Assembly (NCBI RefSeq): GCF_029813115.1 | Contig: NZ_JAPZDS010000008.1 | Coordinates: 62,001-126,000, forward strand | Source of the DNA: Aureimonas sp. SK2 | GTDB lineage: Bacteria; Pseudomonadota; Alphaproteobacteria; Rhizobiales; Rhizobiaceae | Direction of reading: 5' to 3' | Length of the DNA: 64,000 nt | Shown: piece by piece, positions 7,044 to 15,477 of the stretch | How positions within the stretch are numbered: the stretch's first letter is position 1 | Layout of the letters: each line of letters starts with the position of its first letter | Notes under the pieces: generated by a model | The model's database searches: none | The model's input: the letters and a program-made list of their open reading frames with translations, nothing else | What the model was told of the DNA's origin: nothing | Position numbers and translations under genes: made by a program

Positions 7044-9230
7044 ATGTTCTATGCCGAGGATGCCGCATCCCGCCCCGCCTCCCGCTGGGACCCCGCTCCG
7101 GTGGAAGGCGCCGCGCGCCATCGCGAAAGCTTCCTCGATCCGGCCTATCTCGCGGGCGCCGTCTGGCGGTCTCGCGGCAGGATCCTGTTTCTCGGCATCC
7201 TCGGGGCGGTCGCCGCCGGCGCGATCGCCATGTCGCAGCCCAAGCAGTACACCGCGACGGCTCAGATCGTGCTGGACCCCCGCGAGCTCAACCTCGTCCA
7301 GAACGAGGTGACGCCGACGGCCAACGGTCTCAACACGGACGCGGCGCTGGCCCTGGTGGAAAGCCAGATCGCGGTCATGACGTCCAACAGCGTGCTCCTG
7401 CGCGTCGTGCGCGAGGCGGATCTCACCTCGGATACCGAGTTCAACGGCCTGCGCCAGTCCTGGCTTGGCAACCTGTCGGCGGTGGTCGCGGCGCTCATGT
7501 CCGACGATCCGGTCTCGGCGGCCGAATCACGCGAGCTGCGTACGGTCTCCAACCTGTGGCGCCACATCACGGCGGTGCGCAACGCCAACAGCTTCGTCAT
7601 CAACGTCTCGGTGAAGAGCGAGGACCCGGAAAAGGCCGCCCGCCTCGCCAACCTGACCACGCAGACCTTCATCGCCGAGCAGGGCCGGGCGCAGTCCGAC
7701 CTCGCGCGCCGCGCCACGACGGCGCTGTCGTCGCGCCTTGCCGAGCTGCGGGCACGGGTCGTGGAGGCGGAGGACGCGGCCGAGGCCTACAAGGCGCAGA
7801 ACCAGCTCGTGGGCGTCGGCGGCCGGCTGATCGACGACGACTTCATCACGCGCGTCAACACCCAGCTCGCCGACGTCCGCTCCCAGATCACGGCCCTCAA
7901 CGTGCGTGCCCGCTCGCTGCGCGAGGCGAGCGTCGAGGACATCGCGGCCGGCTCGTTCCCGGAGGGGCTCACCTCCGAATCGCTCCTGCGCCTGCGTCAG
8001 GTCTTTTCGGAAGCGGCGCAGAACCAGGCGATCCTCGCCTCGCGCCTCGGCCCCCGCCATCCCCAGCGCATCGCGGCCGACCAGGCCGTGGCGACCGCCC
8101 GCCGCGCCATCGAGACCGAGCTGTCGCGCATCGTCGCCTCGGCCCAGACGGAACTCGCCCGCGCCCAGGCGACCGAGCGCGACCTGACCAGCCAGATCGA
8201 CACGCTCCGCTCGCGCCAGATCGAGACCAGCGGCGCCTTCGTGCGGTTGCGCGAGCTCGAGCGCGAAGTGGACGCCTCGCGCGCCGTCTACGAAGCCTAT
8301 CTCCTGCGCGCCCGCCAGACCGGCGAGCAGGAAAGCCTGAACACCACCAACGTGCGCGTCATCTCCGATGCCACCGTGCCGTTCAGCCCGTCCAGCCTGT
8401 CGCGCAAGCTCGTGGTGGTGCTCGGCTTCGTCGGCGGGATCGCGCTCGGCGTCGCCTTGGCGCTTCTGGTGGCCGCCATCCGGGCCGTGCGCGGCGTGGC
8501 GGTGCCGGCGACGGCCGCTGCGGCAAGGCCGGTCGCCCGCGCCGCCCGCCCGCTGGCCCCCGTCCCGGCGCAGGCCGACTACGACATCCCGCCCGCCGTT
8601 CCCGCCGCGCCCGATCGGGCACCGATCGAGGCTCCGGCACTGGATGTCGGCGAAGGCGCCTGGTCGCTGCGCGGCGGATCCTTCGAGCCGCCGGAGACGC
8701 GCGGCCCCGTCGAGGAGCCGGAGGCTTCCCCGGCGGACCGGCCTCTGGAGGCCGCGACCGAGGAGGCCGAGACGGCGGTGGATGCATCGCCGATGGCCGA
8801 GGACCAAGCCGCGCACGACGACGTGCCGGTCGCCGAAGAGGTGGGTGAGGCGGAGATCGCCGCGGTCGAGACGCGGGACTCAGAGCCAGCGTCTGCCGAG
8901 TCCAGCGCCGGGGAACCGACGGTAGCGGCCGAAACGGCCGAGGCCGACACCGAGACCTCGTCGCCGGTCGCCGACATGCCGCCTCCCGCCGCGGCCGAAA
9001 TTCCGGCCGAGATCGAGGCCCGCCGCGAAGCCCTGCGCCAGCGCATCCGCGACCTCGGCGCCCGTCGTTCGGGGAACGCGCTGGCCGCCCCCGAGATCGC
9101 GCCGGTCTCGCTGGGCGACACCGGCTCGGCCGAGGAGCGCCGCGAGCGCATCAGCCTGCGCTTGGCGGCCGCGCGCAACCGCCGCGCCGCCGCCGTGCAG
9201 GCGCAGGCCCAGGCCGACGACGACCTCTGA
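7044..9230 (+). CDS. GumC/Wzz-family polysaccharide chain-length/transport protein
   Basis: The product has 728 residues from the ATG at 7044 (MFYAEDAASRP); an ATG at 6993 adds 17 residues and is less likely. Residues about 28-80 are the Wzz domain with the first membrane segment (ILFLGILGAVAAGAIAM) and the TATAQIVLDPRE strand. A long periplasmic Ala/Arg/Glu-rich coiled coil follows, and the second membrane segment is near 455-480 (KLVVVLGFVGGIALGVALAL). Such proteins set polymer length and link the polymerase to the outer-membrane exporter. There is no C-terminal tyrosine kinase domain. Instead about 245 cytoplasmic residues form a Pro/Ala/Glu-rich acidic tail that ends in a basic helix-forming segment. 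It converges with the CapD-like gene 5 bp away. Confidence 0.85.
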   Translation: MFYAEDAASRPASRWDPAPVEGAARHRESFLDPAYLAGAVWRSRGRILFLGILGAVAAGAIAMSQPKQYTATAQIVLDPRELNLVQNEVTPTANGLNTDAALALVESQIAVMTSNSVLLRVVREADLTSDTEFNGLRQSWLGNLSAVVAALMSDDPVSAAESRELRTVSNLWRHITAVRNANSFVINVSVKSEDPEKAARLANLTTQTFIAEQGRAQSDLARRATTALSSRLAELRARVVEAEDAAEAYKAQNQLVGVGGRLIDDDFITRVNTQLADVRSQITALNVRARSLREASVEDIAAGSFPEGLTSESLLRLRQVFSEAAQNQAILASRLGPRHPQRIAADQAVATARRAIETELSRIVASAQTELARAQATERDLTSQIDTLRSRQIETSGAFVRLRELEREVDASRAVYEAYLLRARQTGEQESLNTTNVRVISDATVPFSPSSLSRKLVVVLGFVGGIALGVALALLVAAIRAVRGVAVPATAAAARPVARAARPLAPVPAQADYDIPPAVPAAPDRAPIEAPALDVGEGAWSLRGGSFEPPETRGPVEEPEASPADRPLEAATEEAETAVDASPMAEDQAAHDDVPVAEEVGEAEIAAVETRDSEPASAESSAGEPTVAAETAEADTETSSPVADMPPPAAAEIPAEIEARREALRQRIRDLGARRSGNALAAPEIAPVSLGDTGSAEERRERISLRLAAARNRRAAAVQAQAQADDDL

Positions 9231-9235
9231 GCACT

Positions 9236-11191
9236 TCAGGCCTCGGGTAGCGGAGCGGGAAGGGCCGGGCTGATCGAGGCCGCGTTCGATAGCCGGGCGC
9301 GGCCGAACTCCGGCACCACCTCGGTGAGGAGCGCGACGGCGGCGGCGACGTCGCCGGCCCGCAGGGCCTCGCCGATCGCCTCGAAGCGCGTGCGCAGGAA
9401 GGCGATGTCGGATACCCGCGAGCGCGCGATCAGGAGTCCGGGCAGGCCGGTGTCCTCCCGCGTCTCGCCCTCGCCGAACAGCTCCTCGTAGAGCTTCTCG
9501 CCCTTGCGCAGCCCCGTATACTCGATCCGGATGTCCTTGTGGGGCCGCAGGCCCGCGAGCTGGATCAGCCGCTCGGCAAGCTCGGTGATGCGGATCGGCT
9601 CGCCCATGTCGAGCACGAAGATCTGCCCCTCGGCCGCCCGGTCGGCGATGCCGTGGCCAGCGGCGTGGAGGATCAGCCGCGAGGCTTCCGGGATGGTCAT
9701 GAAGAAGCGGGTGATGTCGGGATCGGTGACGGTGATCGGCCCGCCGCGCGCCAGCTGGCTCTGGAACAGCGGGATCACCGAACCGGCCGAGCCCATGACA
9801 TTGCCGAAGCGCACGGTCATGAAGCGCGTGCCGGCTTGCCCGAGGTCCAGCGCCTGGCAGTAGGCCTCCGCCGCGCGCTTGGTGGCGCCCATCACGTTGG
9901 TCGGGTTCACCGCCTTGTCGGTCGAGACCATGACGAAGGCGAGCGCCTCGCAGGCGAGCGCGGCATCCGCCACGTTGCGCGAGCCGAGAAGGTTCGTCTC
10001 GATGCCCTCCAGCGGGTTCTCCTCGACGATCGGCACGTGCTTCAGCGCGGCGGCGTGGAAGATGACCTCCGGGCGCCACTGTCCGAAGATCGCCATGATA
10101 CGGTCGCGCTGACGCACGTCGGCGACGCGCTCCACCGTCTCGATGCCCGGGTGGCGCTCGGCCATGCGGCGGCCGATCGAATAGAGGTTGAATTCGCCGG
10201 CATCGATCAGGACGAGACGCTTCGGCCCGAACGAGGCGATCTGGTCGACGAGTTCCGAGCCGATCGAGCCGCCCGCGCCCGTGACCGCGATGCAGCGGCC
10301 GCGGATCAGGCGGGCGACCTCCTCGATGTCGAGACGGATCTCACGCCGGCCGAGAAGATCCTCCAGCGACACGGGCAGGACCTCGATGGGCGTGTTGCCG
10401 AGGTCGCCGGCGCGCGAGATGTCGGGCAGCCGCTTGACCGCGATCTTGAGGGGTGCGGCGACCTCCACGACGGCGGACAGCTCGGCCGGCGGCACCTGGG
10501 GCTTGGCGACGATGAGCTGATGGACCGGCGTCGCGCCGAGCTCCGCCCGGCGCGCGATCTCCGGCAGGTCGGCGAGCCCGCCCAGCACCTTCACGCCGTG
10601 GAGCTGGCGCCCCTGGTTCTTGGATTTCTCGTCCAGGAGGCCGAGAATGTGGACGCCGTGGTGCGAGCGGCGCGCGTCGCGGATGAAGAGGTCGGCATTG
10701 TCGGTGAAGCCGTAGATCACGACGTTCTCGACGGGCACGCGGATGCCGCTCGTATCGAAGAAGCGCGCCGAGAGGCCCTGCTCCTTCCAGAGGCGGTAGG
10801 CGAGGCGCGGGCCGCCGAGGCCGACGATCATGATGAACCAGGTCATCACCAGCGACGAGCGTGGCAGATACAGGCCGCGGAACAGGATGAAGTGGCCCGC
10901 CAGGAACACGACGTTGATCGCCGTCACCGCCTTGACGATCGACAGGACGTCGAGCAGCGAGGCGTAGCGCCATGCGCCGCTGTTGAGCGAGAAGAGCGGG
11001 AACATCGCCGCCGACAGGGCGGTGAAGGCGACGATCAGCGACCAGATCTGCCAGTTGTTGAAGGTGATCCGGAAGCCGAAGGCGAGGCCCAGCGACAGCG
11101 AGATCGCCACGGCCGCGATCAGCACGTCGTGGACGATGCCGAGCGAGCGGAAGGATCCGCGGGGCAGGCTGGACAGAAGGCGAGGCAGCAT
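9236..11191 (-). CDS. CapD/PglF-like nucleotide-sugar 4,6-dehydratase, membrane-bound
   Basis: The 651-residue protein has about four N-terminal membrane segments (residues 15-130), a first Rossmann-like region ([13 protein letters not shown], near 180) and a C-terminal SDR dehydratase domain. The latter has the NAD-binding motif [10 protein letters not shown] at about 304-313 and the active-site segment [17 protein letters not shown], where Met434 and Lys438 replace the usual Tyr-x3-Lys pattern, as in PglF/FlaA1-type UDP-GlcNAc 4,6-dehydratases. It makes a 4-keto-6-deoxy sugar nucleotide, a precursor of rare amino sugars, so the locus polymer probably contains such a sugar. It is the last gene of the exopolysaccharide block and reads toward the gumC-like gene. 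Confidence 0.87.
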   Translation of the reverse strand: MLPRLLSSLPRGSFRSLGIVHDVLIAAVAISLSLGLAFGFRITFNNWQIWSLIVAFTALSAAMFPLFSLNSGAWRYASLLDVLSIVKAVTAINVVFLAGHFILFRGLYLPRSSLVMTWFIMIVGLGGPRLAYRLWKEQGLSARFFDTSGIRVPVENVVIYGFTDNADLFIRDARRSHHGVHILGLLDEKSKNQGRQLHGVKVLGGLADLPEIARRAELGATPVHQLIVAKPQVPPAELSAVVEVAAPLKIAVKRLPDISRAGDLGNTPIEVLPVSLEDLLGRREIRLDIEEVARLIRGRCIAVTGAGGSIGSELVDQIASFGPKRLVLIDAGEFNLYSIGRRMAERHPGIETVERVADVRQRDRIMAIFGQWRPEVIFHAAALKHVPIVEENPLEGIETNLLGSRNVADAALACEALAFVMVSTDKAVNPTNVMGATKRAAEAYCQALDLGQAGTRFMTVRFGNVMGSAGSVIPLFQSQLARGGPITVTDPDITRFFMTIPEASRLILHAAGHGIADRAAEGQIFVLDMGEPIRITELAERLIQLAGLRPHKDIRIEYTGLRKGEKLYEELFGEGETREDTGLPGLLIARSRVSDIAFLRTRFEAIGEALRAGDVAAAVALLTEVVPEFGRARLSNAASISPALPAPLPEA

Positions 11192-11281
11192 GGGCGATTC
11201 CGCGGCAGGGGCGTCGGCGAGCCGCCCGCCCGGGCGGCTTCACCTCCCGCGCACCTCTAACCGAACGGCGCGAAATGTCAC

Positions 11282-11301
11282 GCGGCGGGCGATCCCGCCG
11301 C
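11282..11301 (-). terminator. hairpin after edd
   Basis: GCGGCGGG, a 4-nt loop and CCCGCCGC form a perfect 8-bp stem 5 nt after the edd stop. There is no U-tract, so termination may be weak or the hairpin may protect the 3' end of the zwf-pgl-edd mRNA. Confidence 0.5.
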
Positions 11302-11306
11302 TCAGG

Positions 11307-13121
11307 TCAGAAGACGCTGGCGCCCGTGTCGGCCGTGCCGACGGCGCGGCGGAAGACGGCGAAGAGCTCGCGCCCGAGGCCGGTCTCGTTGGCCGAAAGG
11401 TCGGCCTCGGCGTTGGGGCGGCGCGCGAACTCGGCCGGGTCCACCAGCACCTCCAGCGTTCCCGCCTCGCCGTCGAGGCGGATGAGGTCGCCGTCGCGGA
11501 TCTTGCCGATCGGTCCGCCGTCGAGCGCTTCCGGCGTCACGTGGATCGCCGCCGGCACCTTGCCGGACGCGCCCGACATGCGCCCGTCGGTCACGAGCGC
11601 CACCTTCTGGCCGCGGTCCTGCAGGACGCCGAGCGAGGGCGTGAGCTTGTGCAGCTCCGGCATGCCGTTGGATTTCGGACCCTGGAAGCGGACCACGGCG
11701 ACGAAGTCGCCGGTCAGCTCGCCCGCCTTGAAGGCGCGCTGGAGCGCGTCCTGATCGTGGAAGACGCGGGCGGGCGCTTCGACCACCCGCTTTTCCGGCT
11801 TCACGGCGGAAACCTTGATCACCGCCTTGCCCACATTGCCCTTGAGCATGCGCAGGCCGCCGTTGGAGGAGAAGGGCTGGTCGGCTGTCGTGAGAACCTT
11901 CGGATCGCCGCTCTGCTCGGGCGCGGGCACGCGCACGACCTGGCCCTCGGAGCCGAGCCTGGCTTCCACCGTATAGGCACCGAGGCCCGTGCCCCAGGCG
12001 GTGCGCACGTCGTCGTGCAGGAGGCCGTGGGACAGGAGTTCGCGGATCAGGAAGCCCATGCCCCCCGCCGCCTGGAAGTGGTTCACGTCGGCCAGGCCGT
12101 TGGGATAGACGCGGGCCAGCAGCGGAGTCACGTCCGACAGTTCGGAAATGTCGGCCCAGGTGAGCTGGATGCCCGCCGCCGCGGCCATGGCGACAAGGTG
12201 CAGCGTGTGGTTGGTCGAGCCGCCGGTCGCGTGGAGGCCGACCACGCCGTTCACCACGGCCCGCTCGTCCACCACGAGGCCGGCGGGCGTGTATTCGTTC
12301 CCCAAGGCCGTGATCGACAGCGCGCGGCGCGTCGCCTCGCGCGTCAGCGCGTCGCGCAGCGGCGTGTTCGGATTGACGAAGGACGAACCCGGCGTGTGCA
12401 GGCCCATGATCTCCATCAGCATCTGGTTGGAATTGGCCGTGCCGTAGAAGGTGCAGGTGCCGGGGCCGTGATAGCTCTTGGACTCGGCCTCGAGCAGCGC
12501 GTCGCGCCCGACCTTGCCCTCGGCGTAGAGCTGGCGCACGCGCGCCTTCTCGTCGTTGGGCAGGCCCGTGGTCATCGGTCCCGCCGGCACGAAGATCGCC
12601 GGCAGGTGGCCGAAGGAGAGCGCGGCGATCACGAGGCCCGGCACGATCTTGTCGCAGACGCCGAGATAGACGGCCGCGTCGTACATGTCGTGGCTGAGGC
12701 CGACCGCGGCGGACATGGCGATGACGTCGCGCGAGAAGAGCGACAGCTCCATGCCGACCTGCCCTTGCGTGACGCCGTCGCACATGGCCGGCACGCCGCC
12801 CGCGACCTGGGCCGTCGCGCCTGCTTCACGCGCCGTCTGGCGGATGATCTCCGGGTAGGTCTCGAACGGCTGATGCGCCGAGAGCATGTCGTTGTAGGAG
12901 GTGATGATGCCGAGGTTCAGCGTCCGGTCGCCGGTCAGGCGTTCCTTGTCGACCGGGCCGCAGGCGGCGAAGCCGTGGGCGAGGTTGCCGCAGTTGAGGG
13001 CGGCGCGCTTGGGCGCCGACGCGCCCTTCTGGCGGATGCGGTCGAGATAGGGCTCGCGCGTCGCCTTGGAGCGCTCGCGGATGCGGTTGGTGATCTCTTC
13101 GATGCGGCGGTCGGCGGCCAT
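11307..13121 (-). CDS. edd: phosphogluconate dehydratase
   Basis: The 604-residue enzyme of the IlvD/Edd family dehydrates 6-phosphogluconate to 2-keto-3-deoxy-6-phosphogluconate, the committed step of the Entner-Doudoroff pathway, in the cytoplasm. Visible family signatures are [14 protein letters not shown] (about 43-56), [18 protein letters not shown] (about 73-90), [14 protein letters not shown] (near 108) and [12 protein letters not shown] (near 220). The cysteines in these segments are the Fe-S cluster ligands in this family. Length matches the usual 600-610 residues. It is the third gene of a zwf-pgl-edd operon. The partner aldolase gene eda is not in the window. Confidence 0.96.
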   Translation of the reverse strand: MAADRRIEEITNRIRERSKATREPYLDRIRQKGASAPKRAALNCGNLAHGFAACGPVDKERLTGDRTLNLGIITSYNDMLSAHQPFETYPEIIRQTAREAGATAQVAGGVPAMCDGVTQGQVGMELSLFSRDVIAMSAAVGLSHDMYDAAVYLGVCDKIVPGLVIAALSFGHLPAIFVPAGPMTTGLPNDEKARVRQLYAEGKVGRDALLEAESKSYHGPGTCTFYGTANSNQMLMEIMGLHTPGSSFVNPNTPLRDALTREATRRALSITALGNEYTPAGLVVDERAVVNGVVGLHATGGSTNHTLHLVAMAAAAGIQLTWADISELSDVTPLLARVYPNGLADVNHFQAAGGMGFLIRELLSHGLLHDDVRTAWGTGLGAYTVEARLGSEGQVVRVPAPEQSGDPKVLTTADQPFSSNGGLRMLKGNVGKAVIKVSAVKPEKRVVEAPARVFHDQDALQRAFKAGELTGDFVAVVRFQGPKSNGMPELHKLTPSLGVLQDRGQKVALVTDGRMSGASGKVPAAIHVTPEALDGGPIGKIRDGDLIRLDGEAGTLEVLVDPAEFARRPNAEADLSANETGLGRELFAVFRRAVGTADTGASVF

Positions 13122-13163
13122 GGCATCACCCCTTCGGGTCGGAGGGCGGTTCGGGCGGGCGCG

Positions 13164-13865
13164 TCAGGGTGCCCAGAAGACTTGAAGCGGTTCCGGGCGC
13201 GCGGCGCGCAGGACGGAGCGAACGGGCATCTCCTCGACCGGGCCGTCGCCGAGCGCCTCCGCCAGCGTGTCCCGCTTCTCCTGGCCTTCGATATGGAGGG
13301 CCAGGAAGCGGGCTTCGAGAAGGAAGGGGAGCGCCAGGGTGATGCGCGGCTCGCCGGCGCCCGGCGCCTCGATGGCGACGACGCGGTGCCCGGCATGCGG
13401 GTCGATGGCTTCCGCCAGACGGTCGGCGCCGGGAAAGAACGAGGCCGTGTGGCCGTCGTTGCCCATCCCGAGGATCACGGCGTCGAAGGGGCGCGGCAGG
13501 GCGGAGAGGCGCCGCGAGACTTCGTCTTCCGCCTCTCGGGCGCTCGGGCCGTCCTCGAAAAGCGGCTCCAGGCGCGCGTCCGCGGCGCGACCTGTCAGGA
13601 GGTTCTCGCGGATGAGGCGCGTGTTGGAGCGCTCGCTCGTCTCCGGCACCCAGCGTTCGTCCACGAGGCAGACGGTGACGCGCGACCAGTCGAGATCGGT
13701 CTTGGCCAGTGTCTGGAAGAAGAGCTTGGGCGTCGAGCCGCCGGACACGGCGAGCACCGCCTGGCCCCGCGTCGCGATGCCTCCGCACAGGACGGCGGCG
13801 ACGCCCGTCGCCAGCGCCTCGGCCAGCGCCGGGCGCGTCTCGTAGTGGTGCTCGCGGATCGTCAT
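13164..13865 (-). CDS. pgl: 6-phosphogluconolactonase
   Basis: The 233-residue protein hydrolyses 6-phosphogluconolactone to 6-phosphogluconate, between zwf and edd in the pathway. Recognisable segments are VSGGSTPKLFFQTLA (about 41-55), CLVDERWVPETSERSNTRL (near 67-85) and the phosphate-contact region ILGMGNDGHTASFFPG (near 132-147), all typical of the DevB/SOL family. Size is normal for a bacterial Pgl. It starts 7 nt downstream of the zwf stop and is followed 42 nt later by edd, so all three enzymes are made from one mRNA. Confidence 0.95.
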   Translation of the reverse strand: MTIREHHYETRPALAEALATGVAAVLCGGIATRGQAVLAVSGGSTPKLFFQTLAKTDLDWSRVTVCLVDERWVPETSERSNTRLIRENLLTGRAADARLEPLFEDGPSAREAEDEVSRRLSALPRPFDAVILGMGNDGHTASFFPGADRLAEAIDPHAGHRVVAIEAPGAGEPRITLALPFLLEARFLALHIEGQEKRDTLAEALGDGPVEEMPVRSVLRAARPEPLQVFWAP

Positions 13866-13872
13866 GCCGGCC

Positions 13873-15351
13873 TCAATCGGGTTCGTGCCAGGTCCGCCCG
13901 TCGCGCTCGATCAGCGCGATGGAGGAGGAGGGGCCCCAGGTGCCGGACGTGTAGCCCTGCGGGCGGACGGCACGGGCTTCCCAGGCCTTGAGGATCGGGT
14001 CCACCCATTCCCATGCGGCCTCGACCTCGTCGCGGCGCATGAACAGGGTCTGGTTGCCGCGGATGACGTCCATCAGCAGGCGCTCGTAGGCGTCCGGATT
14101 GCGGACATGGAAGCTCTCGGCGAAGCTCATGTCCAACGGCACGTGGCGCAGGCGCATGCCGCCGGGGCCGGGGTCCTTGATCATCAGCCACTGCTTCACG
14201 CCCTCGTCGGGCTGAAGGCGCATCACGAGCTGGTTCTGCTGGACGTGGCCGGCTGTGCCCTCGAAGATCGAGTGCGGGATCGGGCGGAAGGTGACGACGA
14301 TCTCGCTCATGCGCTCCGACAGGCGCTTGCCCGTGCGGATGTAGAAGGGCACCCCGGCCCAGCGCCAGTTGTTGATCTCGGCCTTGATGGCGACGAAGGT
14401 CTCGGTGTCGCTGGTCGGCTCGCCGAGATCCTCGAGATAGCCCTTCACCGCGCCGCCGTTGGAGGCGCCGGCCTTGTACTGGCCGCGCACGGTGAGGTGC
14501 TCGATGTTGCTCTCGTCGATGCGCTTCAGCGAGCGCAGGATCTTCAGCTTCTCGTCGCGCAGCGCGTCGGCGTCCATGGCGGACGGCGGCTCCAGCGCCA
14601 CGAGGCAGACGAGCTGCAGGATGTGGTTCTGCACCATGTCGCGCAGGGCGCCGGCCTTGTCGTAGTAGCCCGCGCGCCCTTCCAGGCCGACGCTCTCTGC
14701 CACCGTGATCTGGACATGGTCCACGAAGGCCGAGTTCCACAGGGGCTCGTAGAGCATGTTGGCGAAGCGCAGCGCCATCAGGTTCTGCACGGTCTCCTTG
14801 CCGAGATAGTGGTCGATCCGGAAGACCTGGCTTTCCTGGAAGTGCTCGCCGATCAGCGCGTTGAGGGCCTTGGCGGAGGCGAGGTCGCGCCCGACCGGCT
14901 TCTCCACCACGAGACGGGTCTCCTCGTGCGCCAGGCCGTGGCGCTTCACCGAAGAGGCGAGGTCGCCGAAGAGGCTCGGGCTGACGGCGAGATAGAAGGC
15001 ACGGATGCGGTCCTGACCCGCCTCGTCGAGGAGGCTCTTCAGCTCGGCCCAGCCGGTCTCGGACTTGGCGTCCACCTGCCGATAGTGGAGGCGCGACAGG
15101 AATCGGTCCACGGCCTCGTCCGACCGGTGGCTCTCGGCAACGAAGGCGTTCAGGGCCTCGCGGCCGAAGGCGCGGTATTCCTCGTCGGAGAAGGGCGTGC
15201 GGGAGGCGCCGATGATGCGCGCGCCCGGCGGAATCTGGCCGTCGAGGTCCCGGTGGTAGAGGGCGGGCAGCAGCTTGCGCTCGGCGAGGTCGCCGTTGCC
15301 ACCGAAGACGATGTAGTCGAAGCATTCGACGGGAATGATCTGACTGGACAT
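13873..15351 (-). CDS. zwf: glucose-6-phosphate 1-dehydrogenase
   Basis: The 492-residue enzyme oxidises glucose 6-phosphate to 6-phosphogluconolactone with NAD(P)+. The coenzyme fold shows GGNGDLAERK at 17-26 and the substrate site shows RIDHYLGKE at 178-186, with the conserved Lys and His; EKPVGRDL is at 150-157. Length is that of a full G6PD. It is the first gene of zwf-pgl-edd, so glucose carbon flows into the Entner-Doudoroff route and NADPH is produced. About 67 bp upstream of the ATG is a perfect palindrome (15418-15431) that could bind a sugar-phosphate-responsive repressor such as HexR. Confidence 0.97.
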   Translation of the reverse strand: MSSQIIPVECFDYIVFGGNGDLAERKLLPALYHRDLDGQIPPGARIIGASRTPFSDEEYRAFGREALNAFVAESHRSDEAVDRFLSRLHYRQVDAKSETGWAELKSLLDEAGQDRIRAFYLAVSPSLFGDLASSVKRHGLAHEETRLVVEKPVGRDLASAKALNALIGEHFQESQVFRIDHYLGKETVQNLMALRFANMLYEPLWNSAFVDHVQITVAESVGLEGRAGYYDKAGALRDMVQNHILQLVCLVALEPPSAMDADALRDEKLKILRSLKRIDESNIEHLTVRGQYKAGASNGGAVKGYLEDLGEPTSDTETFVAIKAEINNWRWAGVPFYIRTGKRLSERMSEIVVTFRPIPHSIFEGTAGHVQQNQLVMRLQPDEGVKQWLMIKDPGPGGMRLRHVPLDMSFAESFHVRNPDAYERLLMDVIRGNQTLFMRRDEVEAAWEWVDPILKAWEARAVRPQGYTSGTWGPSSSIALIERDGRTWHEPD

Positions 15352-15417
15352 GCTCTGCCTTTTCCGTTCGGCGGGGAAACCGGTCAGGACCCGATCCGAT
15401 CCCTCGACCGTGGATAA

Positions 15418-15431
15418 TTCAATCGATTGAA
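15418..15431. promoter_or_regulatory. palindromic candidate operator upstream of zwf
   Basis: TTCAATCGATTGAA is a perfect 14-bp palindrome 67 bp upstream of the zwf ATG. On the minus strand it falls inside the spacer of a possible promoter (TTTCAA, 17 bp, TATCCA), where a bound repressor would block RNA polymerase. HexR (RpiR family) controls zwf-edd genes in many proteobacteria, but I cannot confirm that its site looks like this here. Confidence 0.45.
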
Positions 15432-15448
15432 AATTGAAAGGGCGAAGC

Positions 15449-15473
15449 GGACCGGCCTGGATAGGGCCGGTCC
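15449..15473 (-). terminator. terminator after bphP
   Basis: GGACCGGCC, a 7-nt loop and GGCCGGTCC form a perfect 9-bp stem 4 nt beyond the bphP stop. It separates the phytochrome operon from the zwf promoter. Confidence 0.6.
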
Positions 15474-15477
15474 AGGT

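Noticed and set aside
10983-13991. 1002-codon open frame on the plus strand
   Set aside because: It is antisense to edd, pgl and the CapD gene, which have clear family signatures; long shadow frames are common at this GC content.
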